Shown here piece after piece: positions 53,319 to 61,770 of a stretch of DNA of 64,000 nucleotides (position 1 is its first letter; every line of letters begins with the position of its first letter). The position numbers and the translations under genes are program-made. The stretch is from positions 434,001 through 498,000 of the forward strand of contig OZ254174.1 of NCBI GenBank assembly GCA_965268555.1. The letters run 5' to 3'. The DNA is from AAA044-D11 sp965268555 (GTDB lineage: Bacteria; Actinomycetota; Actinomycetes; Nanopelagicales; Nanopelagicaceae). Under the pieces are notes generated by a model, which was not told the DNA's origin, ran no database searches, and saw nothing but the letters and a program-made list of their open reading frames with translations.

Positions 53319-53861
53319 ATGTCTAAAAAAATTATCGTTGCAATAATGTCTTTTGCATTCTTTCTAACTCCAAGCGGAGCGAGTGCTTCATCGCATGCAA
53401 AGTCATTACAAAATTTGGGTATGGAAGAAATCATGTTCGCCCAGATGATGATTCCGCATCATGAGCAAGCGATTTCTATGTCGGAAACCGCACTCAAAAA
53501 GAGCCGTAATCAAGGGATTTTAAAACTTTCACGGCAGATAAACAGCCTGCAAAGTTCTGAGAAATCTCAACTGACTTATTGGCTGACAGCGACAGATTCT
53601 TCGATGACCATGGACCATGACATGAAAATGTCAGGCATGTTAACCACAAAAGAACTTACTTCGCTGAAGCGCCTATCTGGAATTGCGTTCGATCGGACAT
53701 TTCTTCAGTTGATGATTAAACATCATCAAGGTGCGATTGAAGCGCTTGGTCTAATTTCTGATTCCAGTAATGCGGAGGCCTTGGCACTGTCTAAGGCAAT
53801 TAGGTCCGCCCAGAGTAAAGAAGTATCTTCTATGAAACTACTATTAAAGAAAATAAAATAA
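53319..53861 (+). CDS. Secreted DUF305 protein
   Basis: A 180-residue exported protein: signal peptide to about residue 24 (SGASA-S). The duplicated DUF305 motif is present as MMIPHHEQAISMS (about 44-56) and MIKHHQGAIEAL (about 131-142). DUF305 is a ferritin-like four-helix domain rich in His and Met, often near copper-handling genes. AGAAAAGGA precedes the ATG. Confidence 0.92.
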   Translation: MSKKIIVAIMSFAFFLTPSGASASSHAKSLQNLGMEEIMFAQMMIPHHEQAISMSETALKKSRNQGILKLSRQINSLQSSEKSQLTYWLTATDSSMTMDHDMKMSGMLTTKELTSLKRLSGIAFDRTFLQLMIKHHQGAIEALGLISDSSNAEALALSKAIRSAQSKEVSSMKLLLKKIK

Positions 53862-53872
53862 GGAGAAATTAA

Positions 53873-54493
53873 ATGCGTAAATCATTTTTAAGTATTGCAA
53901 CTGTATTAAGTCTTATCGCAAGCTCGAATATCGCCTTTGCTGATGCAGCAAAGCCGGGTCAGAGCATGACACACATGAAAACACTGGCAGGCATTTCAGC
54001 AACCCTAGAAGGGCAAGGGGTTTTGCTCTATGTTCAAGGTGGCGCCACAGCGGCTGTAATTGGCGAGTCCGTCGGTTCGGCTGATGGTCAAGTTGTATTC
54101 CACATTCCTATCACTGGAACAAAAAAAGGAGTTGAACATACTGGCAGCAATATTGTCTTTTTCAACTCAGCCAACAACAAGAAAGTTGAACTTAAAAATC
54201 CACTAATCGATCTCAGTAAAGGAACAATTAGCGCAGTTATTCCTCAAGGAACTGGCGAAGTGACAGTTGCTCTACAAATTACAAATTCATCAGACTTGAA
54301 GGCAACTGTTACAAATGACCGCAAAACGCTGTTGAAAACAAAAGCTTATAAAGGTGTTGCACTTTCCCTAGCTCCAGGAATTGGTGATGCACTGACAGCA
54401 CTACTTGGATTGCCAGCGGGTTCAATTCCTGAAAACTTGGCTTTCGCAACAGCAGACGTGAGCCTTTATTCGGTACTGAAATCTAAGAGATAA
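53873..54493 (+). CDS. Secreted protein, unrecognised
   Basis: A 206-residue exported protein with a signal peptide (ATVLSLIASSNIAFA-D near residue 24). The mature part is rich in beta-forming segments: GVLLYVQGG, GQVVFHIPITG, a GVEHTGSNIVFF stretch and VELKNPLIDLSKGTISAVI. The last pattern (His-Gly, then NP-x-hydrophobic-D) loosely recalls exported HtaA-like repeats, but this is weak. No cysteine. Shares the operon with DUF305 and Rieske genes and has an AAGGAG ribosome site. Confidence 0.7.
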   Translation: MRKSFLSIATVLSLIASSNIAFADAAKPGQSMTHMKTLAGISATLEGQGVLLYVQGGATAAVIGESVGSADGQVVFHIPITGTKKGVEHTGSNIVFFNSANNKKVELKNPLIDLSKGTISAVIPQGTGEVTVALQITNSSDLKATVTNDRKTLLKTKAYKGVALSLAPGIGDALTALLGLPAGSIPENLAFATADVSLYSVLKSKR

Positions 54494-54521
54494 ACAGTCT
54501 CGATAACTTGAAAGGAAATAA

Positions 54522-54947
54522 ATGAATCAAGATCATGAAATCAACCGTCGGGCATTGCTGACCGGAGCATGCGCTCTCCTTGCCTTAACTGGTTTGGGAG
54601 CTGTGCCTGCTTCGGCAGCCAATGAAATACGGAAGTTAGGTAATGGTCGTGTTTCAGTAAAACTAAAGAGCCTCCCAGAACTAGCCAAAGTTGGCGGATC
54701 TGTGGGAATTGGTAATGTAAAAGGAAAACCAGTTGCAATAACAAGAACTGGAACTTCTTCTTACATAGCTTTCTCGCTTAGTTGTCCACATCAAGGAGTA
54801 AAACTGACACAAGAAGCAAACGGCTGGGTGTGCGATGCCCATGGTTCCGAATTCGAAGCGGATGGTGATTTGGTTTTAGGACCAGCGACCACTCGTCTTC
54901 CTCGAATACCTATGAAGATCTCAAAAGGTGTAGCAACAATCGGGTAA
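54522..54947 (+). CDS. Rieske [2Fe-2S] protein with Tat signal
   Basis: A 141-residue exported protein. NRRALLTGACALLALTG is a twin-arginine signal. The cluster ligands are CPH (Cys-x-His) and CDAH (Cys-x-x-His), about 17 residues apart, in a Rieske-type fold. It is a stand-alone small Rieske protein, not the bc1 subunit. Electron transfer for the exported neighbours is possible. Confidence 0.92.
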   Translation: MNQDHEINRRALLTGACALLALTGLGAVPASAANEIRKLGNGRVSVKLKSLPELAKVGGSVGIGNVKGKPVAITRTGTSSYIAFSLSCPHQGVKLTQEANGWVCDAHGSEFEADGDLVLGPATTRLPRIPMKISKGVATIG

Positions 54948-54960
54948 TTAAGAGTTTTCT

Positions 54961-54992
54961 AGAATGCAGGCGAGTGTATTTGCCTGCATTCT
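54961..54992 (+). terminator. Stem-loop after the Rieske gene
   Basis: AGAATGCAGGC (54961-54971) pairs perfectly with GCCTGCATTCT (54982-54992) over 11 bp with a ten-base loop. There is no T-run after it, but it closes the cluster. Confidence 0.6.
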
Positions 54993-55016
54993 GGCAAACC
55001 CTTAACATTTACCTAC

Positions 55017-55123
55017 GTTAAGGGGAGTACCTCGTTCGGCATCTTCGTCAACACGGATAGAAATATCCCGGAGCTGCGACCACTATGTGGTTGAGGGAGA
55101 CCTTGGCTCCGCGCCCCTTTAAC
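55017..55123 (+). promoter_or_regulatory. yybP-ykoY (manganese) riboswitch
   Basis: Consensus blocks appear in order: AAGGGGAGTA at the 5' side of P1, GTCAACACGG, then GAGGGAGACCTTG, and the P1 3' strand GCGCCCCTTTAAC. P1 pairs GTTAAGGGG with CCCCTTTAAC. This class senses Mn2+ and commonly controls Mn exporters. It ends 15 bases before the TerC start, so translation control or a leader effect is likely. It is expected to turn the gene on when Mn2+ is high. Confidence 0.92.
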
Positions 55124-55138
55124 GAAATAGGTATACAA

Positions 55139-56140
55139 ATGAACGTCTCTTTAACCACATGGTTTGTAGTCACCGGCGCAATTATGGCGCTGATTATTCT
55201 TGATCTTCTTACAGTTAGTCGCAAGCCGCACGAAGTTAAATTCAAAGAAGCATCTATCTGGTCAATCTTCTACATCGCCGTTGCGATTGCCTTTGGTGTT
55301 TGGGTTTGGCAGAGTTCGGGCTCACAATTTGGAACTGAATATTTCGCGGCCTATTTGGTGGAGAAGTCTCTCTCAGTAGATAACCTCTTTGTATTTATAA
55401 TCATTTTGGCGCAATTTAAAGTGCCATCGATTTACCACCAACGCGTATTGATGTTTGGAGTTCTACTAGCCCTGGTATTGCGCGGAATCTTCATTGCTGT
55501 TGGCGCCGCAGCGCTTGCAGCATTTAGCTTCACCTTTGTCATCTTTGGCGCGATTCTTATTTGGACAGGTGTTGGACTATTTAGACACTGGGATGAAGAT
55601 CCATCCCCGGACGATAATGCTTTGGTAAAAACCATCAGAAAAAGAATTGCTATGACTGATGAGTTTGATGGCTCAAAGATTTTCACCAAGGTAAATGGCA
55701 AGAAAGTTGCAACCCCGATGTTTTTGGTGATGGTTGCAATCGCATCCACCGATTTATTGTTTGCGTTAGATTCGATACCTGCCACATTTGGTGTTACTCA
55801 AGAACCATTTTTAGTCTTTGCAGCAAATGCCTTTGCTCTGCTTGGTTTGCGTGCTCTGTATTTCTTGCTCAAGGGCTTGCTCGATAAATTGATCTATCTT
55901 TCACTTGGCCTTTCAATTATCTTGATGTTCATCGGCGTTAAATTGATAATGACTTACCTACATGAAGTTTGGTATGAAGTACCAAAGATTCCAATCGTGG
56001 CAAGCCTTTCAGTGATTGGTCTAATACTTGTTGTTTCAACGATTGCTAGCTTGGTGAAATCGAAACGAGATCCAAGCGCTGTCGCCCATGCTGGGCGTGT
56101 TACTGGCTCTAAAGACGCCGCGAAGCAGGAAAAGAATTAG
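55139..56140 (+). CDS. TerC family membrane protein, likely Mn2+ exporter
   Basis: A 333-residue membrane protein with about nine hydrophobic segments. VEKSLSVDNLFVFIIIL (acidic-residue helix) and STDLLFALDSIPA are TerC hallmarks with conserved acidic residues. The frame opens at 55085, inside the riboswitch, but ATG 55139 follows it and AATAGG. The riboswitch and family point to Mn2+ export; names such as tellurium resistance are historical. Confidence 0.93.
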   Translation: MNVSLTTWFVVTGAIMALIILDLLTVSRKPHEVKFKEASIWSIFYIAVAIAFGVWVWQSSGSQFGTEYFAAYLVEKSLSVDNLFVFIIILAQFKVPSIYHQRVLMFGVLLALVLRGIFIAVGAAALAAFSFTFVIFGAILIWTGVGLFRHWDEDPSPDDNALVKTIRKRIAMTDEFDGSKIFTKVNGKKVATPMFLVMVAIASTDLLFALDSIPATFGVTQEPFLVFAANAFALLGLRALYFLLKGLLDKLIYLSLGLSIILMFIGVKLIMTYLHEVWYEVPKIPIVASLSVIGLILVVSTIASLVKSKRDPSAVAHAGRVTGSKDAAKQEKN

Positions 56141-56170
56141 TTACAATTCGCTTTTAAAGAAGGGGGCGAA

Positions 56171-57139
56171 ATGAATTCCACTTCAGTCGCTATCACCAAT
56201 CTAACATCAGTCGCGGTTCTGGTATTCGTACTTGGGTTCTTAGGAGCCCGCATCAAGAGCGATGTGCGTATTCCAGAGCAGGTCTATCAAATGATTTCAA
56301 TCTTTCTTCTCTTTGGGATTGGGCTTAAAGGTGGTCACGCATTAAAGGGAACTTCATTCTCAAGCTTTACTGCACCGGCACTTGCAACTATCGCGCTCGG
56401 TGTTGTCATTCCTTTTGTTGCCTATTTATCTCTCAAATTAGTTAGAAAAATTAATGACCTTGATCGGGGCGCTATTGCCGCGCATTATGGTTCAACATCT
56501 TTAGTTACTTTTTCGGCCGCGCTACTCTTCTTGGAAAATAGCGGAATAGAAGTAGAAGGCTTTGCAACCGCGCTCCTCACTATTATGGAAGTTCCTGGAA
56601 TTGTTGTGGGCGTTTATCTAGGTTCACGACATCGCAATAAGAACGTCCAATGGGGTAAAACTCTTCATGAAGTGGTTACCGGAAAAACTATTCTTTTGCT
56701 GGTTGGTGGCCTAATTATCGGAGCCGTGACGAGTCATGCCGGATATCTGAAAGTTTCACCTTTCTTTATTGATCTGCAATCTGGATTCTTGGTTCTTTTC
56801 TTATTGCACCTTGGCTATTTGGCTGGAAGTAATTGGGGAGAGATTAAAAAAGTCGGCGCAATGGTTGGAGTATTTGCAATCATCTTCCCAATCTTTGCTG
56901 GAACTTTAGGGGCATTAGTGGGAACACTCGTCGGACTTTCTCTTGGTGGCGCCACAATTCTCGGAGTCTTATGCGCAAGTGCTTCCTATATTGCAGCTCC
57001 TGCCGCGGTAACTATTGGCCTACCAGAAGCAAATGCCCCATTGGCTTTAACCTCAAGCATCGGAGTCACGTTTCCCTTCAACTTACTTATTGGAATCCCG
57101 CTTTACTTGGAGATAGCCAAGAAGTTTTCAAGCCTATAA
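56171..57139 (+). CDS. SbtA-type sodium-dependent bicarbonate transporter
   Basis: A 322-residue membrane protein with about ten hydrophobic segments in two inverted halves. GIGLKGGHAL, AHYGSTSLVTFSAA, ASYIAAPAAV and NAPLALTSS fit the SbtA family. In cyanobacteria SbtA feeds carbon fixation; here, in a likely heterotroph, it may supply bicarbonate to carboxylases. Substrate is inferred. No SbtB-like regulator is seen beside it. Confidence 0.85.
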   Translation: MNSTSVAITNLTSVAVLVFVLGFLGARIKSDVRIPEQVYQMISIFLLFGIGLKGGHALKGTSFSSFTAPALATIALGVVIPFVAYLSLKLVRKINDLDRGAIAAHYGSTSLVTFSAALLFLENSGIEVEGFATALLTIMEVPGIVVGVYLGSRHRNKNVQWGKTLHEVVTGKTILLLVGGLIIGAVTSHAGYLKVSPFFIDLQSGFLVLFLLHLGYLAGSNWGEIKKVGAMVGVFAIIFPIFAGTLGALVGTLVGLSLGGATILGVLCASASYIAAPAAVTIGLPEANAPLALTSSIGVTFPFNLLIGIPLYLEIAKKFSSL

Positions 57140-57158
57140 ACCACCTGCAATCTTGGTG

Positions 57159-57164
57159 TTAAAT
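57159..57164 (+). promoter_or_regulatory. -10 element TTAAAT, leaderless start
   Basis: TTAAAT plus six bases precedes ATG 57171 and supports that start over the upstream TTG at 57153. Confidence 0.5.
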
Positions 57165-57170
57165 GGGTCT

Positions 57171-57626
57171 ATGGATTTAAAGGAATTGGTTGAAAATTAT
57201 CGCAAGGCAACTGAACAATTCATTGAAGTTGCTTCTAAGTTATCTGAAGCGCAATTAGATCAGCGCAAAGATCAAGGTTGGAGCGCCAGGCAAGTCATCC
57301 ATCATGTTGCGGATAGTGAAGCCCAGTCATATGCGAGATTACGGAGATTGATTGCAGAACCGGGTACCCAAATTCAGGGATATGACGAGGGCGCTTGGGG
57401 CGAAAATGAAACTTTAGGTTATAGCGATCTTCCTATTGAGAATTCAATAGCAGTATTTAAAGCAGTGCGGGCTTCTTCCCTTGAAATATTGAAGCGAATT
57501 TCAATAGCGCAATTGGAGAATGCAGGCGTGCACAGCGAATCTGGAAAATACACATTAACAAACTGGCTTGATACTTACATTAAACATCCTTCAGAACACG
57601 CAGAACAGATTCGATCGGGGTTGTAG
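57171..57626 (+). CDS. DinB-like protein
   Basis: About 151 residues of the DinB/YfiT metal-binding four-helix-bundle superfamily. GWSARQVIHHVADSE carries the first His site; HPSEHAEQI near the C-terminus carries the other histidines. Members include thiol transferases of mycothiol or bacillithiol metabolism and uncharacterised stress proteins. Substrate unknown. Confidence 0.85.
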   Translation: MDLKELVENYRKATEQFIEVASKLSEAQLDQRKDQGWSARQVIHHVADSEAQSYARLRRLIAEPGTQIQGYDEGAWGENETLGYSDLPIENSIAVFKAVRASSLEILKRISIAQLENAGVHSESGKYTLTNWLDTYIKHPSEHAEQIRSGL

Positions 57627-57757
57627 CTAAGTAGAGATTTGCCGAGATTTTATGCAGAAAATCACTTTTCATCGGGGATTTTCCTCGAGGTGCAAAATAT
57701 TTTTGGTCCATTAGGATTAAGTCATATATTTAATCTTTGGTGACTAGGGAGTTCGAA
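57627..57757 (+). promoter_or_regulatory. Upstream region of katG
   Basis: An AT-rich 131-bp gap with two inverted repeats: GAAAATC (57657-57663) with GATTTTC (57677-57683), and GATTAA with TTAATC around the ATATAT at about 57714-57735. The second could be a Fur-type or peroxide-regulator site, but I cannot assign it. Confidence 0.35.
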
Positions 57758-59908
57758 ATGTCTGATTCAGGTAAATGCCCAGTAGCGCACGGCGCTATTA
57801 CAACCGTTGAGAATTCGAATATGGATTGGTGGCCAAAGGCCCTGAACCTAGACATTCTTCACCAACACGACACTAAGACAAATCCACTTGGCAAAGATTT
57901 TAATTACAACGAAGAGTTAAAGAAGCTAGATGTTTCTGCACTTAAAAAAGATCTAACAGCGCTTATGACAGATAGCCAGAAATGGTGGCCAGCAGATTGG
58001 GGCCATTACGGTGGCTTGATGATTCGCCTGTCATGGCATGCGGCTGGAACATATCGAACTGCAGATGGTCGTGGTGGTGGTGGAACTGGCAATATGAGAT
58101 TCGCGCCGCTTAACTCTTTTCCAGATAACGTAAATCTAGATAAAGCCCGTCGTCTTTTGTGGCCAATTAAAAAGAAGTATGGCAACAAAGTTAGTTGGGC
58201 AGATCTATTAGTTTTAGCCGGAACAATTGCGTATGAATCCATGGGACTTAAAACTTTTGGATTTGCATTTGGCCGATCAGACATTTGGCACCCAGAGATC
58301 GATATTTACTGGGGTTCAGAGAAAGAATGGCTTGCACCAAGTGATTCGCGTTATGGTGATTTGAATGATGCATCGACGATGGAAAATCCACTTGCCGCAG
58401 TTCAGATGGGTCTTATTTATGTAAACCCTGAAGGCGTAAATGGAAAACCAGATCCGCTTCGAACCGCGGCTCATGTTCGTGAAACTTTTGCACGTATGGC
58501 AATGAATGATGAAGAGACTGTTGCACTTACCGCAGGTGGACACACTGTTGGCAAGGCGCATGGAAATGGCAGCGCTGCAAGACTTGGACCAGCACCAGAA
58601 GGCGCAGATATTTCAGAACAGGGTCTTGGTTGGATGAACCATGAAAGCCGAAGTGTTGGTCGCGATACCGTTTCAAGTGGAATCGAAGGCGCATGGACCA
58701 CAAATCCAACTAAATGGGATAACGGTTACTTCCATTTGTTATTCAAATATGACTGGGAGTTAAAGAAATCTCCTGCAGGCGCACAGCAATGGGAGCCGAT
58801 CAATATTGAAGAGGCAGATAAGCCGGTTGATGTTGAAGATCCTTCAATTAGATACAACCCGATTATGACTGATGCGGATATGGCAATGATTAAGGACCCG
58901 ATCTACCGTGAAATTTCAGAGCGCTTCCATAAAGATCCAGCTTATTTCAGCGAAGTATTTGCTCGCGCATGGTTCAAACTTACCCACCGCGATTTAGGAC
59001 CGAAGGCACGTTACTTTGGACCAGATGTTCCTGCTGAAGATTTGATTTGGCAAGATCCAATTCCTGCAGGTAAAGCTGATTACAAAGTTGAAGATGTAAA
59101 AGCAAAGATTGCTGCTACTGATTTAACAATTTCTGAATTAGTAACAACAGCTTGGGATAGCGCTCGCACCTTCCGTGGCTCTGATTTCCGCGGTGGTGCA
59201 AATGGTGCGCGAATTCGTTTGGCACCTCAGAAGGATTGGGAGGGTAACGAACCGGCCCGCCTACAAAAAGTTCTCTCAGTTCTAGAACCAATTGCTAAGT
59301 CAACAGGCGCAAGCCTTGCTGATGTAATTGTGCTTGCGGGAAGCGTGGGAATTGAAAAAGCTGCAAAGGCTGCAGGACACGATGTGAAAGTTCCATTTAA
59401 GCCAGGCCGTGGTGATGCTTCTCAAGAGCAGACAGATGTGGATTCATTTGAACCACTAGAGCCGGTTCATGATGGCTATCGCAATTGGTTAAAGAAGGAT
59501 TACGCCGTAAGTGCTGAAGAGTTAATGCTTGATCGCACACAACTAATGGGTCTTACCGCTCATGAGATGACAGTTCTTGTTGGTGGAATGCGGGTAATCG
59601 GAACCAACTATGGGGGAAGTAAAGATGGCGTCTTTACTGATCGCGTCGGCGCATTGACTCCGGATTTCTTCACAACAATCACCGACATCAACTATGTCTG
59701 GGTACCTGCGGGAGATAATCACTACAAAATTAGAAATCGTGAAACCGGGGACGTTAAATTCACAGCATCCCGCGTTGATTTAATCTTTGGCTCTAACTCA
59801 ATCCTTCGCGCCTACGCCGAGGTTTATGCCCAGGACGACAGCAAAGAGAAGTTCGTAGCTGACTTCATTTCTGCTTGGACAAAGGTAATGAACGCGGATC
59901 GTTTCTAG
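57758..59908 (+). CDS. katG: Catalase-peroxidase KatG
   Basis: A 716-residue haem enzyme degrading H2O2. The distal triad R90-W93-H94 lies in MIRLSWHAAGTYR. The proximal histidine is in TAGGHTVGKAHG. The Tyr of the Met-Tyr-Trp adduct lies in YVNPEGVNG. The C-terminal half is the degenerate duplicated domain. AGGGAG at 57746-57751 precedes ATG 57758; the frame opens at GTG 57737 but that lacks a ribosome site. Upstream, GAAAATC (57657) and GATTTTC (57677) form a spaced inverted repeat. Confidence 0.97.
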   Translation: MSDSGKCPVAHGAITTVENSNMDWWPKALNLDILHQHDTKTNPLGKDFNYNEELKKLDVSALKKDLTALMTDSQKWWPADWGHYGGLMIRLSWHAAGTYRTADGRGGGGTGNMRFAPLNSFPDNVNLDKARRLLWPIKKKYGNKVSWADLLVLAGTIAYESMGLKTFGFAFGRSDIWHPEIDIYWGSEKEWLAPSDSRYGDLNDASTMENPLAAVQMGLIYVNPEGVNGKPDPLRTAAHVRETFARMAMNDEETVALTAGGHTVGKAHGNGSAARLGPAPEGADISEQGLGWMNHESRSVGRDTVSSGIEGAWTTNPTKWDNGYFHLLFKYDWELKKSPAGAQQWEPINIEEADKPVDVEDPSIRYNPIMTDADMAMIKDPIYREISERFHKDPAYFSEVFARAWFKLTHRDLGPKARYFGPDVPAEDLIWQDPIPAGKADYKVEDVKAKIAATDLTISELVTTAWDSARTFRGSDFRGGANGARIRLAPQKDWEGNEPARLQKVLSVLEPIAKSTGASLADVIVLAGSVGIEKAAKAAGHDVKVPFKPGRGDASQEQTDVDSFEPLEPVHDGYRNWLKKDYAVSAEELMLDRTQLMGLTAHEMTVLVGGMRVIGTNYGGSKDGVFTDRVGALTPDFFTTITDINYVWVPAGDNHYKIRNRETGDVKFTASRVDLIFGSNSILRAYAEVYAQDDSKEKFVADFISAWTKVMNADRF

Positions 59909-59928
59909 GTTTACTAGCCAAGTTTGCG

Positions 59929-59934
59929 TAGGAT
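59929..59934 (+). promoter_or_regulatory. -10 element TAGGAT, leaderless start
   Basis: TAGGAT is followed by exactly six bases and ATG 59941. Confidence 0.55.
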
Positions 59935-59940
59935 TCGATA

Positions 59941-60423
59941 ATGGATAGTGGAAAAATTCGGTCCGAGATTTTGGAAACTGGGAACCCAGAAGTAAAGGCT
60001 GCTCGAATCGTTATTGAGTCAAATCCGGTGAAAATTTTTTCGATTCTAAGTGATCCCAGGCGCCATAAAGAAGTTGATGGTTCGTCAACAATCACCGCAA
60101 ATATAAGTGGTCCCACAAAGTTGGAACTTGGATCTAAATTCGGGATGAAAATGCATTTGGGGATCAATTACAGAATTACCAATACAGTAGTTGAGTATCG
60201 AGAAAACGAGCTCATTGCATGGCGTCATCTTGGAAGATGGGTTTGGCGTTATGAACTAAAAGTTATTGGACCGAATAAGACCCAAGTCACTGAAACTTTT
60301 GATGCTTCTAGAATTCCCGCCATATCTAGGGCGTGGCTTAGGATGCGAAAAGCCTATCCTTGGGTTCAATTATCAGTGGCAAAGTCTCTTGTCAGATTAA
60401 AAGAAGTTGCGGAGTTAAATTGA
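59941..60423 (+). CDS. SRPBCC family protein
   Basis: A 160-residue START/Bet v1-like fold protein. The VIESNPVKIFSILSDPRRHKEVDGS N-terminal strand-helix pattern and the Trp-rich YRENELIAWRHLGRWVWRYEL centre are typical of polyketide-cyclase-like SRPBCC proteins. The ligand is unknown. The downstream uppP begins 12 bases later. Confidence 0.87.
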   Translation: MDSGKIRSEILETGNPEVKAARIVIESNPVKIFSILSDPRRHKEVDGSSTITANISGPTKLELGSKFGMKMHLGINYRITNTVVEYRENELIAWRHLGRWVWRYELKVIGPNKTQVTETFDASRIPAISRAWLRMRKAYPWVQLSVAKSLVRLKEVAELN

Positions 60424-60435
60424 TGAGGTGGAACC

Positions 60436-61764
60436 TTGCTTGAAGCAATTTTCTTTGGAATTCTCCAGGGTCTTACCGAATTTCTTCCAATCTCATCGAG
60501 TGCACATGTGCGAATTTTTGCGCAATTCTTTGGAATGGCCGAGGATCCCGGTGCAAAATTCACTGCAATCATGCAGATTGGAACCGAACTAGCTGTTCTA
60601 ATTTATTTCCGTAAAGATATCGCTCGAATAATTTCAGCTTGGTTCCGTAAGGTTGTTTTTAGAAAAGATATGCACATTGAAGAGACTGCAGATGCTCGTA
60701 TGGGTTGGCTAATTATTATTGGAAGCGTTCCAATCGTCATACTCGGATATCTTGGTCAAGATGCAATAACAACGAATTTTCGCTCGCTCTGGCTCATCGC
60801 CTCGGTCTTAATAATCTTTGGTGTGGTGCTCGGTCTTGCTGATAGATATGGAAAGTCAGATAAGAATCTAAAAGATTTAAGCATCTCCCACGGAATTCTC
60901 TATGGCCTAGCCCAAGCAATGGCACTCGTGCCCGGAGTCTCGAGATCTGGCGCAACTATTGCAATGGGACGAATCCTTGGATATCGCAGAGAGGCCGCAC
61001 TTCGCTACTCGTTTCTCTTAGCCATCCCAGCAGTATTTGGAAGCGGTCTTTATGAACTAAAACAAGCGCTATCTGAAAAACATGGTCCAAATGTTTTCAC
61101 TATGTCAGAAACTCTTGTCGCAACAATCGTTGCCTTTGTCATTGGATATCTAGTTATTGCCTGGCTGATTAAATTTGTTACTACAAAGAGCTTTATGCCA
61201 TTTATTATTTATCGAATCGCGCTGGGCGCTCTGGTGTTAGCTCTCCTAGCAACTGGAGTAATCAAAGATTCAGTTAAAGCTGGCGTAGTAACTCCGGTAA
61301 AACCAATCTCTTATTCAGTACCCAAGGATTGCTTGGACACTGACGTTCTTGCTGCACTTCAAAAAGATGTTAGACAGGCGCAATTTATTGATACCCCATG
61401 GCAGCCAGCACCCGGAACTGAACTTGCAGATTTTCTAAATAATGGCGGAATTGCCTGCAGTTATGGAATGCAGAGTGCGGAAGTTGGATTAACTGTTGAT
61501 TGGGTTGCAGATGGAACCAAACTCTTTAATAGCCGCACCGCAAGTTGGCTTGGGGAGGGATACCAAAAGATTGATATTCCCAATTTGATGGAAACAGATG
61601 CTTATTTCATGCAGAAAGATCAATCACCAACAAATGAATTCCATCAGTATCACGTGAAGTTTTTAATCAATGGTTTCTGGATAAATGTGAGTTCAACATT
61701 TGGTAAAACAATTGAGGATGGATCTGGCTGGATTGCTGCGGCAGTAAGTTCGCTAGAAGGCTAA
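60436..61764 (+). CDS. uppP: Undecaprenyl-diphosphatase UppP with extra C-terminal domain
   Basis: A 442-residue protein. Residues 1 to about 275 are BacA/UppP: QGLTEFLPISSSAH with E15 and H24, PGVSRSG at 166-172 with R170, and about eight helices. It recycles the undecaprenyl carrier. Residues about 285-442 form an additional domain with two cysteines (KDC and GIACSYG) and beta-rich sequence, probably outside the membrane. UppP alone is usually about 270-290 residues. TTG 60436 follows GAGGTGG. The fusion is in frame with no sign of a sequencing join. Confidence 0.93.
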   Translation: MLEAIFFGILQGLTEFLPISSSAHVRIFAQFFGMAEDPGAKFTAIMQIGTELAVLIYFRKDIARIISAWFRKVVFRKDMHIEETADARMGWLIIIGSVPIVILGYLGQDAITTNFRSLWLIASVLIIFGVVLGLADRYGKSDKNLKDLSISHGILYGLAQAMALVPGVSRSGATIAMGRILGYRREAALRYSFLLAIPAVFGSGLYELKQALSEKHGPNVFTMSETLVATIVAFVIGYLVIAWLIKFVTTKSFMPFIIYRIALGALVLALLATGVIKDSVKAGVVTPVKPISYSVPKDCLDTDVLAALQKDVRQAQFIDTPWQPAPGTELADFLNNGGIACSYGMQSAEVGLTVDWVADGTKLFNSRTASWLGEGYQKIDIPNLMETDAYFMQKDQSPTNEFHQYHVKFLINGFWINVSSTFGKTIEDGSGWIAAAVSSLEG

Positions 61765-61770
61765 AGCGCA

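Noticed and set aside
55085..55138. Extended N-terminus of TerC starting within the riboswitch
   Set aside because: The bases belong to conserved riboswitch blocks, and a suitable ATG with AATAGG upstream follows at 55139.
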